From: Anagrus nilaparvatae | Taxonomy: Eukaryota; Arthropoda; Insecta; Hymenoptera; Mymaridae | Assembly (NCBI GenBank): GCA_022575985.1 | Contig: JAKSXM010000014.1 | Span: 1,364,001 to 1,428,000, forward strand | Length of the DNA: 64,000 nt | Direction: 5' to 3' | Shown here: piece after piece, positions 33,270-43,182 of the stretch | Numbering within the stretch: position 1 is the first letter of the stretch | How the letters are laid out: each line of letters opens with the position of its first letter | Position numbers and translations under genes: made by a program | The notes under the pieces: model-generated | Seen by the model: the letters and a program-made list of their open reading frames with translations, nothing else | The model's database searches: none | What the model was told of the DNA's origin: nothing

Positions 33270-33764
33270 TGGATTACTCTGGATCGAGTGAGAGTAGATG
33301 TTTGCGTAGTGCCGTTTTAAAGGAGTTTAAGCTAGGCAAGAATCTGATGTCAGAAGGTATTGAGTTCCAGAAAATTGCCCCCTGCAGTTGGAAAGAGGAA
33401 GACCCACAATCCTTTATTGCAGGGAGGGATAGCTCTTTAGTGCGCGAACTTCCTCTGGCATTGTCTTTAGGCACGAATTTAATAAAAAGATTAGTTAAAT
33501 CAGGCGGCTGTTGTAAGCGCAAAATTTTATAAATGAGTATACTAGTGAAGTAGAGCCGCCGTGATTCTATACAAAGCCAGCTGAGCTTTTTCCTGTAGGG
33601 TGTGATATGTTTATCCCTTCTGACACCATATATATATCTTAGTCCAGAGTTACTTAAGCGTTGAAGTTTGGTTTTTAATGTCATACTCGCATCCAGATAT
33701 ACTGTATTACAGTAATCCAGATGCGGGATGATTAGGGCCTGAACGAGTTTTATTCGTAAGTCAA
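33270..33764 (-). pseudogene. 3' fragment of a CR1/Jockey-like LINE (reverse transcriptase C-terminus)
   Basis: Read 33,764 to 33,270, a single frame encodes the region after the catalytic core: RIKLVQALIIPHLDYCNTVY, then KLQRLSNSGLRYIYGVRRD, ITPYRKKLSWLCIESRRLYF, ELSLPAIKDCGSSSFQLQ and FWNSIPSDIR, ending SLDPE-stop. This C-terminal layout (VQ-LI-PHLDYCN, later FWNSIP) is characteristic of CR1/Jockey-type LINEs. It is intact for about 160 codons but lacks the RT core and endonuclease. It is abruptly joined at 33,764 to the dispersed repeat. A paralogue lies at 60.4-61.0 kb in the opposite orientation. Confidence 0.8.
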
Positions 33765-34289
33765 AAATTATACAAAACGGTTTAGAAATTCGGATATTTA
33801 GGGAAATTTCCGGTCGAAATCATTTAATCATTTTTTTAACCTTTCTTCATGCTTTAATATAATGAAGCCAAAGTTGGTGGCTGAGAGCTTTGTCAAAAAA
33901 ATAAATTTGTCAAAAATTTTAAAAATTCATAGAGATAGTTAGAAGCAATTTTACGACGTAAAATTTGGGGAATGAGGACATTTTATACGTATAATCATTT
34001 CTGTACAAAGTTACAGCTCAATTGAATGACCCCATCTGAAAGTCAACGTACGTTTCACATGGAATCAGCCTATAGACATAATAAAATGTGATTATACTAT
34101 TTAAAATCTTAGAATACGAATAGAGAAGCAGTAAAATATGTGTTGTAATGTATTTTTAAATACAATAAACTTTAATAAACAAATGAGTTTTAGTTTTGTT
34201 AAAATTATTTAATTTAAATAAAAAATAATAATTCTTAAATTTTTCAGCAGTTCCGACGATTTCCCGGGTATTTTCTGCACCTAAAAAAT
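33765..34289 (-). repeat. Dispersed repeat copy 2, part A (left of the copia insertion)
   Basis: An inverted copy of about 21,570-22,110: CGTACGTTTCACATGGAATC at 34,049, the TAAAATGTGATTATACTATT block at 34,083, and CGATTTCCCGGGTATTTTCT at 34,257. It stops at CACCTAAAAAAT, where the copia element starts. The matching sequence continues at 41,930 on the other side. Confidence 0.75.
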
Positions 34290-34568
34290 TATTGGGTTAT
34301 GTGATTAAAGTAAATAAAATAAACACTCTTCTTTTTTATTAATCAGCACAGTTTATTTAATAATACTCGTCGTTACTAATCTTTATTTGTAACTCGTCAT
34401 TTACACGTTTAATTAACAATAATTAATAAGTGATTTTAATATAAGCAATCGATATGCGTCTGCGATATGTACTGAGCGACGATCAGCATGGAACTGAACT
34501 GTTAACTTCTCCTCCTTCTTCACCACATAGTATAAAAAGGAAGTGCGCGGAGGCGCCACAGTCCAACA
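34290..34568 (-). repeat. copia 3' LTR
   Basis: A 279-bp LTR. In element orientation it starts TGTTGGACTGTGGCGCC and ends ...CCCAATA, so the end is TA rather than the usual CA. It differs from the 5' LTR by five substitutions and one single-base indel (about 98% identity), indicating a fairly recent insertion. Confidence 0.92.
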
Positions 34569-34726
34569 CTCCCTCTCGTCTCAAGCACTTTCTATTTATC
34601 TGAAACAAATCAAATCAATTATTAGTTCATCTCATCGAATACACATCATATACAATTTAACTCGTCTAACTCTCCAAGTTTAAGATTGAATTAGTCAATT
34701 GTCTGTGCAAATCAAAAGCCAACGGT
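34569..34726 (-). other. copia 3' untranslated region with polypurine tract
   Basis: Lies between the RNase H reading frame and the 3' LTR. In element orientation the last bases before the LTR are GAGACGAGAGGGAG, a purine-rich tract suitable as the plus-strand primer. Confidence 0.6.
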
Positions 34727-36639
34727 TTAGTAAAAATATCGGCTATTTATTGAAGGTACCCATCTAACTTCGATATAACCCTTTTTGAGACATTCTTTAA
34801 AATAGTCAACCTTAGAATCTATTACGTGTCTTAATCTATTACTGCATCTCATCTTAGTATTCTTATCCGCAGCTGAATTATCACACCAAAGGGTCAAGGG
34901 CATTAAAGGAATGTTCAACATTAATTTCAGTGAATTAAAGATTGAAATCATTTCTTGGGTCGCATTACTCATCGCAACGTATTCAGCCTCACAAGTAGAC
35001 AAATTTACGTAAGACAGTTTACGTGTCTTCCAGGCTATTGAATCGCCAAACAATCTAACAACATATCCACTAGTTGTTAATGATTTCTTACAATCAGAAT
35101 AACTAGAGTCAGAATAGCCTTCTAGTTTATTATTTAGACCCGTGTATGTCAATTTCAAATCTATGGTTCCTTTAAGATATCGAAATACCCTTTCAATCAT
35201 ATACCACTCATTTTCAGTCGGTTCAACCTGATATCTACTCAATATATTTACGGTATATGCAATATCAGGTCTAGTAACGTTTGCCAAATATGCTAAAGAA
35301 CCAACAGCTTCCCTATAATGTGTATCAGCCTTAAGTAAATTTTTATTCAATTTCTCATCATCATCAGACTCTTCTCGTTCTTTTCTTTTTCGATTTTCCA
35401 CCTGATGCGTTACCATAGGCGTTCTTTGAGGATGCTTTTCTTTAAAACCAAATCTTTCTAACATTTTTTCTATATAATCTTCTTGTGATAAACTTAAAAT
35501 TCTCTCCGATCGATTTCGTTCTAAGTTAATCCGAAGAAAACTTTTAGGCTCTCCTAGATCTGCATTTCAAACTCATCTTTCAACTTCAGTTTTATTTGCT
35601 CCAATTTGACTAAATCATTACTAGCGATTAACATATCGTCTACGTATAGTAATAATATGAGAAATTTATCCCCATCTCTCCAAGTAAATAGACATGATTC
35701 ATCATAATGTGAAGTTAACCCAATTTTTGAAGCTACTTCAGTAAAACGTTCATTCCATCTTTTAGGGCTAATTTTTAAACCATATAATGCTCTTTCTATT
35801 TTGCAAACATTTTCTCGTCTAAATTTTTCTGAGACATTCACCCCTTCTGGTATTTCCATGTATATCTCGTCTTCGATTTTACCATTTATGAAGGCAGTTT
35901 TCACGTCCATTTGATACACATCTAAGTCATATTTATTTATGATTGCAAGTACTGCTCTAATTAATACAAGTCTAGAAACAGGAGCATAAGTGTCTTTCAG
36001 ATCGTATGTATCTTTGTTTTTAAACCCTCTTATTACTAATCTCGCCTTATGTTTGATTTTGCCATTAGGCTCAATCTTTTTCTTTAAAACCCATCGAGAA
36101 TCAATTATATTTGGTTTAGTACCATATTCATCTACAAGAGGTCTTTTAACAAAATTCCATACTTTATTTTTATTCATTGAATTTAGCTCGTCTTTTACTG
36201 CAAGATCCCACTTATTTTTCTCGTCTGATTTCATGGCTTCTTTATAAGAACCTGGATCTTTATTAATTTTAGTGAGCAATGCATGATAATATTCATCATC
36301 TAAAATTTCAGTCTCTTCTTCAGACTCTTCTAAAGGTACATTAATAGAGTTTACTAGAATATTTTTACTGGGTCTACCTCTTTTTCTTTTTAACGCTCCC
36401 TCCGTTCTTTGTATGTTATCAACATTTTCTTTTGGTTTCTCTTCAAATTTAACAAACCAATTTTCTTTGTCTACCTCATCAAAGACATTTTCCCAATCTG
36501 TTATGCTATTATTTCTATATTTGTCACCAAAAACCAATTTTTCGTTAAATCTAACATTTCGGCTTTCATAAAATTTTCCTTCTTCAGGTTTAAGAAAAAT
36601 AAAGCCAGTTGATTTATATCCTACTAATACAACTCTCAT
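34727..36639 (-). pseudogene. copia reverse transcriptase and RNase H, interrupted
   Basis: The reverse transcriptase frame is 36,639-35,554. It contains the copia signatures [58 protein letters not shown] and the catalytic [11 protein letters not shown]. The RNase H frame is 35,464-34,727, with AVGSLAYLANVTRPDIAYTV, YSDSSYSDCKKSLTTSGYV, LSTCEAEYVAMSNATQEMIS and LWCDNSAADKN. A stop or frame change lies between 35,554 and 35,464, separating the two parts of pol. The RT copies element RNA into DNA in virus-like particles; RNase H removes the RNA strand. Confidence 0.9.
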
Positions 36640-36654
36640 CGCTATTCTCCTAAA

Positions 36655-38120
36655 TTAAGGACCTATCCCTCTATGTATTTTAATATATGACAAACAACCA
36701 AAACGTTTTAATTGGCTTAATTTTGGTTCAAATCTGGGATTTAGTTTGCATAACGGTATATTCATGTCTACAGACTTATGTGGTGTGCGATTATACGCAT
36801 AGACAGCCGCACCTAAAGCTAAGTCCCACATATTTTCAGGAAGTTTCGCATCATACATTAAAGAACGGATTTTCTTTTGAATGGTTTGATTAAATCTTTA
36901 AAAAACACCATTATGTTCTGGAGTATCAGGAGTTGCGAGTTCTAACTCAGCTCCTAATTTCTCCAATACTTCTTTAGTTTTCCCACCAGTAAATTCAGTA
37001 CCTTGGTCAGTTCTTAGGTAACTAACTTTAGCATCTCGTCCAATAAAGTTTCTAGTGCTTTTAACAAACAGTTCAAGGCATGTTCCAGTCTCATCTTTTG
37101 TTTTCATGCCAAAAGCCATTGCCGCCCTAGAATAGTCATCTATGAATACAGAAATGTATCTATACCTTTTTGGGTGAGTCATAGGACTAATAGGACCCAT
37201 TATATCAGAGTGAATTATTTGTAACGGTTCATTTGCTATAAATCTTACATTATTGAACGGCAATTTATTTAGTTTAGAAATCAAGCATATTTCACAATCT
37301 AAAATTTTCTCATCAAATTTTGCATCTTTTAAATCTTTTATTTCTGGATATAATTTTTGAAGCCTTTTTAAATATCCCAACGACGCATGGCCCATTCTGA
37401 CATGCCATAACATTTCTCTGTTATTTTTAACAAACACATTGTTGTGTTTATCAAAATTGAATTCGTTTTTCTCTTCGAATTCATCATCAGTAAAAAGCGA
37501 TTCATCGGGATTATTTAAAATTCTGTCTCTTAAGCTATTTTCAAAAATCGCATCATTTAAATCAACTTCTACTACAGTCTCATTATCAAATAAATTATTG
37601 TCACAGAAATTTTCATTAATCACATCTAATTTCTCATCTAAATGACTTTTACTATTTTTATCAGATTTATCTTTTAATTCATAATTTCGGTTACTTCTCG
37701 TCGTTAAGTATGCTATAATTTTATTATTTGAAGGACTGTGTTCTGAGTTCATGTTCTCATCTAAATTATTCACTTCAAATTCTATTTTTCAGTAAGGTTT
37801 ATCATATATACCAGAGATAAATGATTTCTTAGAAACAGGGTCAAAAATATTAATTTTTTCATTATCTAAATAAACAGCTAAACCTTTATCAGCAAATTTT
37901 CTCAGGGAAAGCAAGTTTTCCGATAAGCCTTTTTCCGATAAACATTTCTTAAAGAAATATTATCCGAATTTAGTAAATCTACAACTCCTACTCCCTCCGA
38001 TTTAAAATTCGCTGACTCATCTTTATTTGCGCATTTTATAATATTATTATAATTCTCATCTAACGTCTTAAATATTAATTTAGAATTTGTAAGATGCTCT
38101 GTGGCTCCGGAATCGGCCAA
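36655..38120 (-). pseudogene. copia protease and integrase, interrupted
   Basis: The protease frame (38,120-37,902) begins ADSGATEHLTNS, carrying the aspartic DSGA active site of copia proteases. The integrase frame (37,773-36,898) has the zinc-binding HHCC region ([15 protein letters not shown] ... CEIC), then [25 protein letters not shown] and TPEHNGVF, which supply the D, D and E of the catalytic triad. A third piece (36,858-36,655) is [20 protein letters not shown] and NRTPHKSVD, the usual end of the integrase core. Stops separate protease from integrase (37,902-37,773) and split the integrase near 36,898. Confidence 0.9.
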
Positions 38121-38189
38121 AAATTCGGCTAGTAATTTATTATTGTTTAATCCGGTAAAGCTAACTTGAGTTATATTATCTCGTCTATT

Positions 38190-40092
38190 TTAATCAGTAT
38201 TAAAAATATTTAAACAATCAAGGTTACCTTTACTGTCAGAGCTCTTCTTTTCTTGCTGCCCATTGTTTTGCTGTTTTCCGCCTCGACCCCTGTTTTTATA
38301 ATTTCCTCTACCCCTATTATTAAACTTGGTTCTTTTTGAGTTAGACTCGTCATTATTACTTTCTATCTTTCTTTTAAAACCACGACCACCACCATTGTTT
38401 TTATAATCGCGTCTATTGTTATTATCATACCTTCTATCTCGTCGATTTGATCCTCTATTTAAAGGACAATTTGCTGCTATATGGTCAGTAGTGTATTCCT
38501 TACAGGAATAGCATAGCTTTCTTTCCAAATTTTTACGAGGGCAATTTCTACCAATATGCCCTAAGCCATCACAGTGAAAACACCGCTGTTGGCTTCCAGA
38601 AGGCCATGCGGCCATAGCTTGTACACTTTGTGAAGTGCCAGAACCACCTTGACCACCTCGTCTACTTGCTTCATGCTGTATGATAAAACGTTTTAAGTCC
38701 TCGTAAGAGAGACTTTTACCCGTCAAATTTACATTTACAAATTCTAGATGGTGTACCTGAGGTATATTCTTCTCTATTGCTTGATAAAAGGCGTCTCGAA
38801 TTTCTTGTTCAGAAAGGCCAGTAGCATTTGGGATGTTACTGGAATTTCTCGTCAACTCGTCAAATCTATCCCAAAATTCTGCTGCCTTTTCTTTGTTAGG
38901 ATTATATTGTATATTATACAACCGTTTTCTAAGATCCACGGAAGTTAAATTATTCTCACATCTTTTGATTTCTTTTATCTTTTCTAGCATTTTAATAGGA
39001 TTTGACTCATCTAAAATTTTATTATGATAATTTTGATCTATTCTATTTATCAATATATCACGAACTCTAAATTTATTATTTTCTATAGTACTCTCATCTA
39101 ATTTATCATTTATTTTAATTTTTGTATCTATAACATATAATAAATCTTTTGTTCTTAATTCTGACGTAAAAAAGTCCATAAAATGTTCAAAACGCATTTT
39201 ATTAGTTGTAATCTCTTCTAGAACCTGTATCTCGAGATGATAAACCGGTCTTTAATACATCTTTCAATTCATTTACAATCGACTCGTCTTTATTTGAATC
39301 ATTTTTATTCGAAAACGTACTAATTCCTAACTTTTTAATCTCGTCTCGAATTACTAATGTGATATCATTTTTATTAGAAATTTTTATACTTTCAGGCACC
39401 ATCGTAGAATTAAATAAATTAGAATTATTATGGTCTCTTACCTCTCTATTTTGTATCTCGTCATTATTTGTCCCATCTACCCTATCTAAGGCTCTCTTCA
39501 AAGTGCCAGCAATCTCGTCTAAATTTTTAACTCCAGAAAGAGTATTTTCTAATCTTGTCACTCTCCTATCTAGCCTACTTTCCACTTCATTCATCACACC
39601 TTGAGTATGCTTGGCAATAATATCATTTTTAGCTGCCATCACATTCAAATCTTTTTTGTGCTGCTCTTTCACTTCTTTTAAGTACGCATCGAACTTTCTT
39701 TGCATCTCATCATAAAAATTCTGCCCATCTCAAATTTCAGAATCATTTAATTTAGCTTTAAAACTTACAGTTTTATTTTTATTGTAACCCTTCTACAGAT
39801 TTAGGTTACAATTTTCAACATTTTTAATTAAAGGTTTTTGTTTCTCACCGAAAGGTGGGGTCTGAGTAGACACATCAGTCACAATCACATCATCCTCATC
39901 ATTCATGCCATGGCCTCCTCTATTCTCATCTACTTTTTTCTTTTCATTACTTTTCAAATCATTTTCAGACTCATCAATTTGCGCATCTACAAACTCAAAA
40001 CCCCCTTCTTTAAGTTCTGTTTGCTGGATTTCTATGGGAATGAGCAGCTTATTTCCCAATGATTCTTCCCTTTTTACGGCTTCAGATATCAA
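38190..40092 (-). pseudogene. copia gag with two zinc knuckles, interrupted
   Basis: The main frame (39,197-38,190) encodes the nucleocapsid, with CFHCDGLGHIGRNC (CX2CX4HX4C) and CYSCKEYTTDHIAANC (a CX2C-X6-H-X4-C variant), and a Gly/Arg/Asn-rich tail. Upstream frames are 39,705-39,202 (coiled-coil-like, charged) and 40,092-39,793 (acidic, starting MISEAVKREESLGNKLLIPI). These would be the gag N-terminus but are separated by stops near 39,200 and 39,710-39,790. The second knuckle has a longer C-to-H spacing than normal. Confidence 0.8.
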
Positions 40093-41651
40093 ATCCCACT
40101 CCTTTTCTTCGATGGTATTTTTATCTGAAAAGATTTTAACTTAGTCTAATCATGCACAAGTAATAAAAGGGTAAGAATTTAACTCCGTAATTTATCGACT
40201 GAACACAAGCACGAAAAACTACAAAGTGAATGACCTTTTACATATCCGAGCACAAGATAATATTCAAGATCACCCTTGTAAATATTTAAAATATTATGAA
40301 CACAATAATAATTTATAATATTCACAAACCAGCTAATGTTGAAAAAAAATTTATTTATTTTAAAATTCATGAATTTTTAAATTTTAGTTTTAATTTTAGG
40401 TACCTAATTTTATTAATTTGACGTCAAAAAAAATTTATTTATAAATTTTATCTTTTCTAAAAAAAAATTACACACCTATATAAACAGTTGAGCCACTTTC
40501 GGTTACAAGGCGAATCACGTTCTCATCTAACCTGACTACAACCTTTTCACCTCCATATTTCTCTCTCATCCCATTTGCTTCATACATTGTCATGAGACTG
40601 ATGTATAGATCTTTATTTTCTAAAAGAAATATATTGCTTAAATTTAAGTCTTATTCTAAAAAGAATTATTTTAAAAAAAATTTAATAAAAATTCACATCT
40701 TTATTTTATATGCATATAATAAATTCACATCTACAACTTTTCGTTTCGTTCTCTTATAATTTTAAAAAAAAGGTTAAAATTCATGTAATCTTACACGTAG
40801 AACACATACATGCAAAGACACATACACATAACCTCAAAAAAAATTCATTTTATTTTCTTCATTTCTTAAAAAAAACGGTTATGTTCGTGCGTGTATTTCC
40901 GGTTTCAGGACATATACACGCGCAAAAACACACACACGAATTTCATTTCCCGCTAAAATAATAATAAAAATTTCACGTCTTATTTATGCGTATCTAATTA
41001 ATTTCATTTTCATACGAACAAAATCTATTCACTTTTCTTTTTATATTTAATTATTGAAAAGAAAGAAAATTAAAAATTATTTCTCTCGTCATCGGTCGTT
41101 TTTATTTTAACTATTAAAAAAATTCCCGAGCGCCATCTTTGTAAAACGCAATTTCTGCCCGGCGTGTACATCACCATCGAGAAAAACTTGGCGTCGGTTT
41201 GGGCCATTTTGTGTAAAACACACACATACACATACACGTCAAATAAAAATTTAATTTTTAATTCCTTTACTCATCCACTTTTCAATAATTAATTTAGCAA
41301 TAAAAAAAATGATTTAATTTAATTAATTAATTACAGGTAATTTTTCTTTCTCATCTATTTCACACCAATAATAAAAAATCCTACCTTTTACTTTCTGCTC
41401 GGTCTCCATTTTCTCTTCTATATATATATATATAAATATATAAATGGAAACACACAAAAATAATTAATTTTATTTTTTAAAAAATAATTTTCCACACACT
41501 TCTTTAATTTATCTCACCAAAATTTAATTAATTTTTATACACACACTTCTTAAAATAATTTCTCTCACCAAAAATTATTTGCTTTTTATTTTAATCAACA
41601 CACGAAAAAAAAAGCCACACGCGCCGTGGAAGCGATGGCGGGCCGATAACC
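40093..41651 (-). other. Long copia 5' leader
   Basis: About 1.56 kb between the 5' LTR and the first gag-like frame, unusually long for a copia element. It is AT-rich with many ACACAC runs (for example 40,803-40,940 and 41,217-41,240) and a TA run (41,421-41,434). It starts with the primer-binding-like GGTTATCGGCCC. No conserved ORF is visible; a 99-codon frame near 40,179-40,370 is not recognisable. Confidence 0.45.
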
Positions 41652-41929
41652 TATTGGGTTATGTGATTAAAGTAAATAAAATAAAAACTCTTCTTTTTTA
41701 TTAATCAGCACAGTTTATTTAATAATACTCGTCGTTACTAATCTTTATTTGTAACTCGTCATTTACACGTTTAATTAACAATAATTAATAAGTGATTTTA
41801 ATATAAGCAATCAATACGCGTCTGCGATATGTACTGAGCGACGATCAGCATGAAACTGAACTGTTAGCTTCTCCTCTTCTTCACCACATAGTATAAAAAG
41901 GAAGTGCGCGGAGGCGCCACAGTCCAACA
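41652..41929 (-). repeat. copia 5' LTR
   Basis: A 278-bp partner of the LTR at 34,290-34,568, with the same ends. A GGCGCC palindrome lies close to the 5' edge. In element orientation TTTTTATAC (about 41,891-41,900) is a weak TATA-like sequence. The flank TAAAT continues the split dispersed repeat. Confidence 0.92.
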
Positions 41930-42540
41930 TAAATATATATTCTAAGGGGTTAATATCAGTTTTTATCACAATTTTGGACCTCCTCAACTGGTCATTCAGT
42001 CTGTGCTTATGCCACCTTAATCTTCTATAACTTCCTTATTATTCAAGATATTATAAACTTTTTTTTCCATATTCTTAAGATGTTTTTGAACCCAAAAAAA
42101 AATCGATTTTGAAAAAGTTCCAATCAGATCTACCACCTTAAGATTGATTGCTCTGTATTTTGATCACGATAAATATCAACATAATTTTTATAGGGGCTTC
42201 ATATTATAATAAAACACATAAAAAAAATTTTAAGAAAATTGTAGTTTTCATTTAGGAGATATAAAGCTCCAAAGTTGAGTCCTTATACATTGCAAGCATA
42301 AGAGCTGAGTCAAAAATCAGGGGTTTGAGATTTTTATGTTATGTCAATATCAAAACTAAACGATAGTTTAAAAACAAAAAATAGCACCACGTAAATTAAT
42401 TATAGAAGAAACTAGTATTCGATTATTTAAATAAATTGTGGATTTCATAGAAAAAATAAAAAACAGATAAAAATTTTAAGGCGACAACGTCGCTCTTTAA
42501 AATACAAGCATAATATTATAATAATAATTCCTCGAATATT
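41930..42540 (-). repeat. Dispersed repeat copy 2, part B (right of the copia insertion)
   Basis: Continues part A: TTTGGACCTCCTCAACTGGT at 41,973 is the inverse of 21,508-21,530, and the TACCACCTTA block near 42,132 is the inverse of 20,935. The last few hundred bases (42,140-42,540) have no recognised partner. They run into the LINE, so the exact boundary with the LINE's truncated 5' end is uncertain. Confidence 0.65.
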
Positions 42541-43182
42541 TCTGGCGCGAAGGTTCACCGCATCAGGAAAACTCAAAACTGCAGCGTCCTTATTGAGTTG
42601 GAGGCCATCGAGGACCGACAAAAACTTAAAGAAGCGGTGAAGTCGGTCACGGGCCCTGAGTCGAATGTTCGTGACTTGATCCCGACACTAAAACTCGAAA
42701 TTCGAGATTTGGATGGGGTCACGAAAGAACAGGAGATTCAGGCAGCTGTTGCCAAGGCCATAGGTTTCGAAAATGGAGACCTATTCCAGGTGTCCATTTT
42801 CAAAACCAAAGGCACAACAAGCCAGATGGCCGTGGTGGACCTTCTTAAGGCCAACGCTCTACGCCTGGCCAAAAAGGGCAAAATCCAGATTGGCTGGGCA
42901 TCGAGTAGAGTGCGCCTCCGTGCAGACGTGAGGCGCTGCTACAAATGTCTGGGCTATGGACATAGCCAATATGTCTGCAAAGGCCCAGACAGAAGTAAGG
43001 GGTGCTTAAAGTGTGGCGAAGATGGCCATAAGAGGACAGAGTGCAGCAAGGATAAGCCTGAGTGCTTCCTCTGCAAGACCAGAAAGGATAAGTGCTCCAC
43101 GGAGCACTATCCTGGAGAGGGAAACTGCCCCAGTTACCGGGAGGCTCTAGCTCTGGCAAAAAGCAGGTGTCATCGGAAATGA
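42541..43182 (+). pseudogene. R1-like LINE ORF1 (gag-like, three zinc knuckles), N-terminally truncated
   Basis: Open from about 42,541 (AKVHRIRKTQNCSVLIELEA) to TGA at 43,180-43,182. The C-terminus carries CYKCLGYGHSQYVC and CLKCGEDGHKRTEC (both CX2CX4HX4C) and a third, longer knuckle starting CFLCKTRKDKC. This protein binds element RNA. ORF2's ATG overlaps its stop (ATGA, 43,179-43,182), a stop/start overlap known to allow re-initiation in R1-clade elements. No genuine start codon is retained. A homologous N-terminal region is present in the separate fragment at 56.8-58.1 kb. Confidence 0.88.

Larger units (their letters stand above)
34290..41929 (-). mobile_element. Ty1/copia LTR retrotransposon, full length
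   Basis: A 7.64-kb element in minus orientation with two LTRs (279 and 278 bp). Internal genes follow the copia order gag, protease, integrase, reverse transcriptase, RNase H; this order separates copia from gypsy. A primer-binding-like sequence GGTTATCGGCCC directly follows the 5' LTR (41,651 downward), close to the GGTTATGGGCCC used by copia-type elements that prime from an internal initiator-tRNA fragment. A purine tract (GAGAGGGAG) abuts the 3' LTR. Flanks are AAAAT (34,285-34,289) and TAAAT (41,930-41,934), a 5-bp target duplication with one change. Internal frames are interrupted, so it is no longer autonomous. Confidence 0.93.

Noticed and set aside
35990..37645. Plus-strand ORFs opposite copia pol
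   Set aside because: Antisense shadows of the integrase and reverse transcriptase frames.
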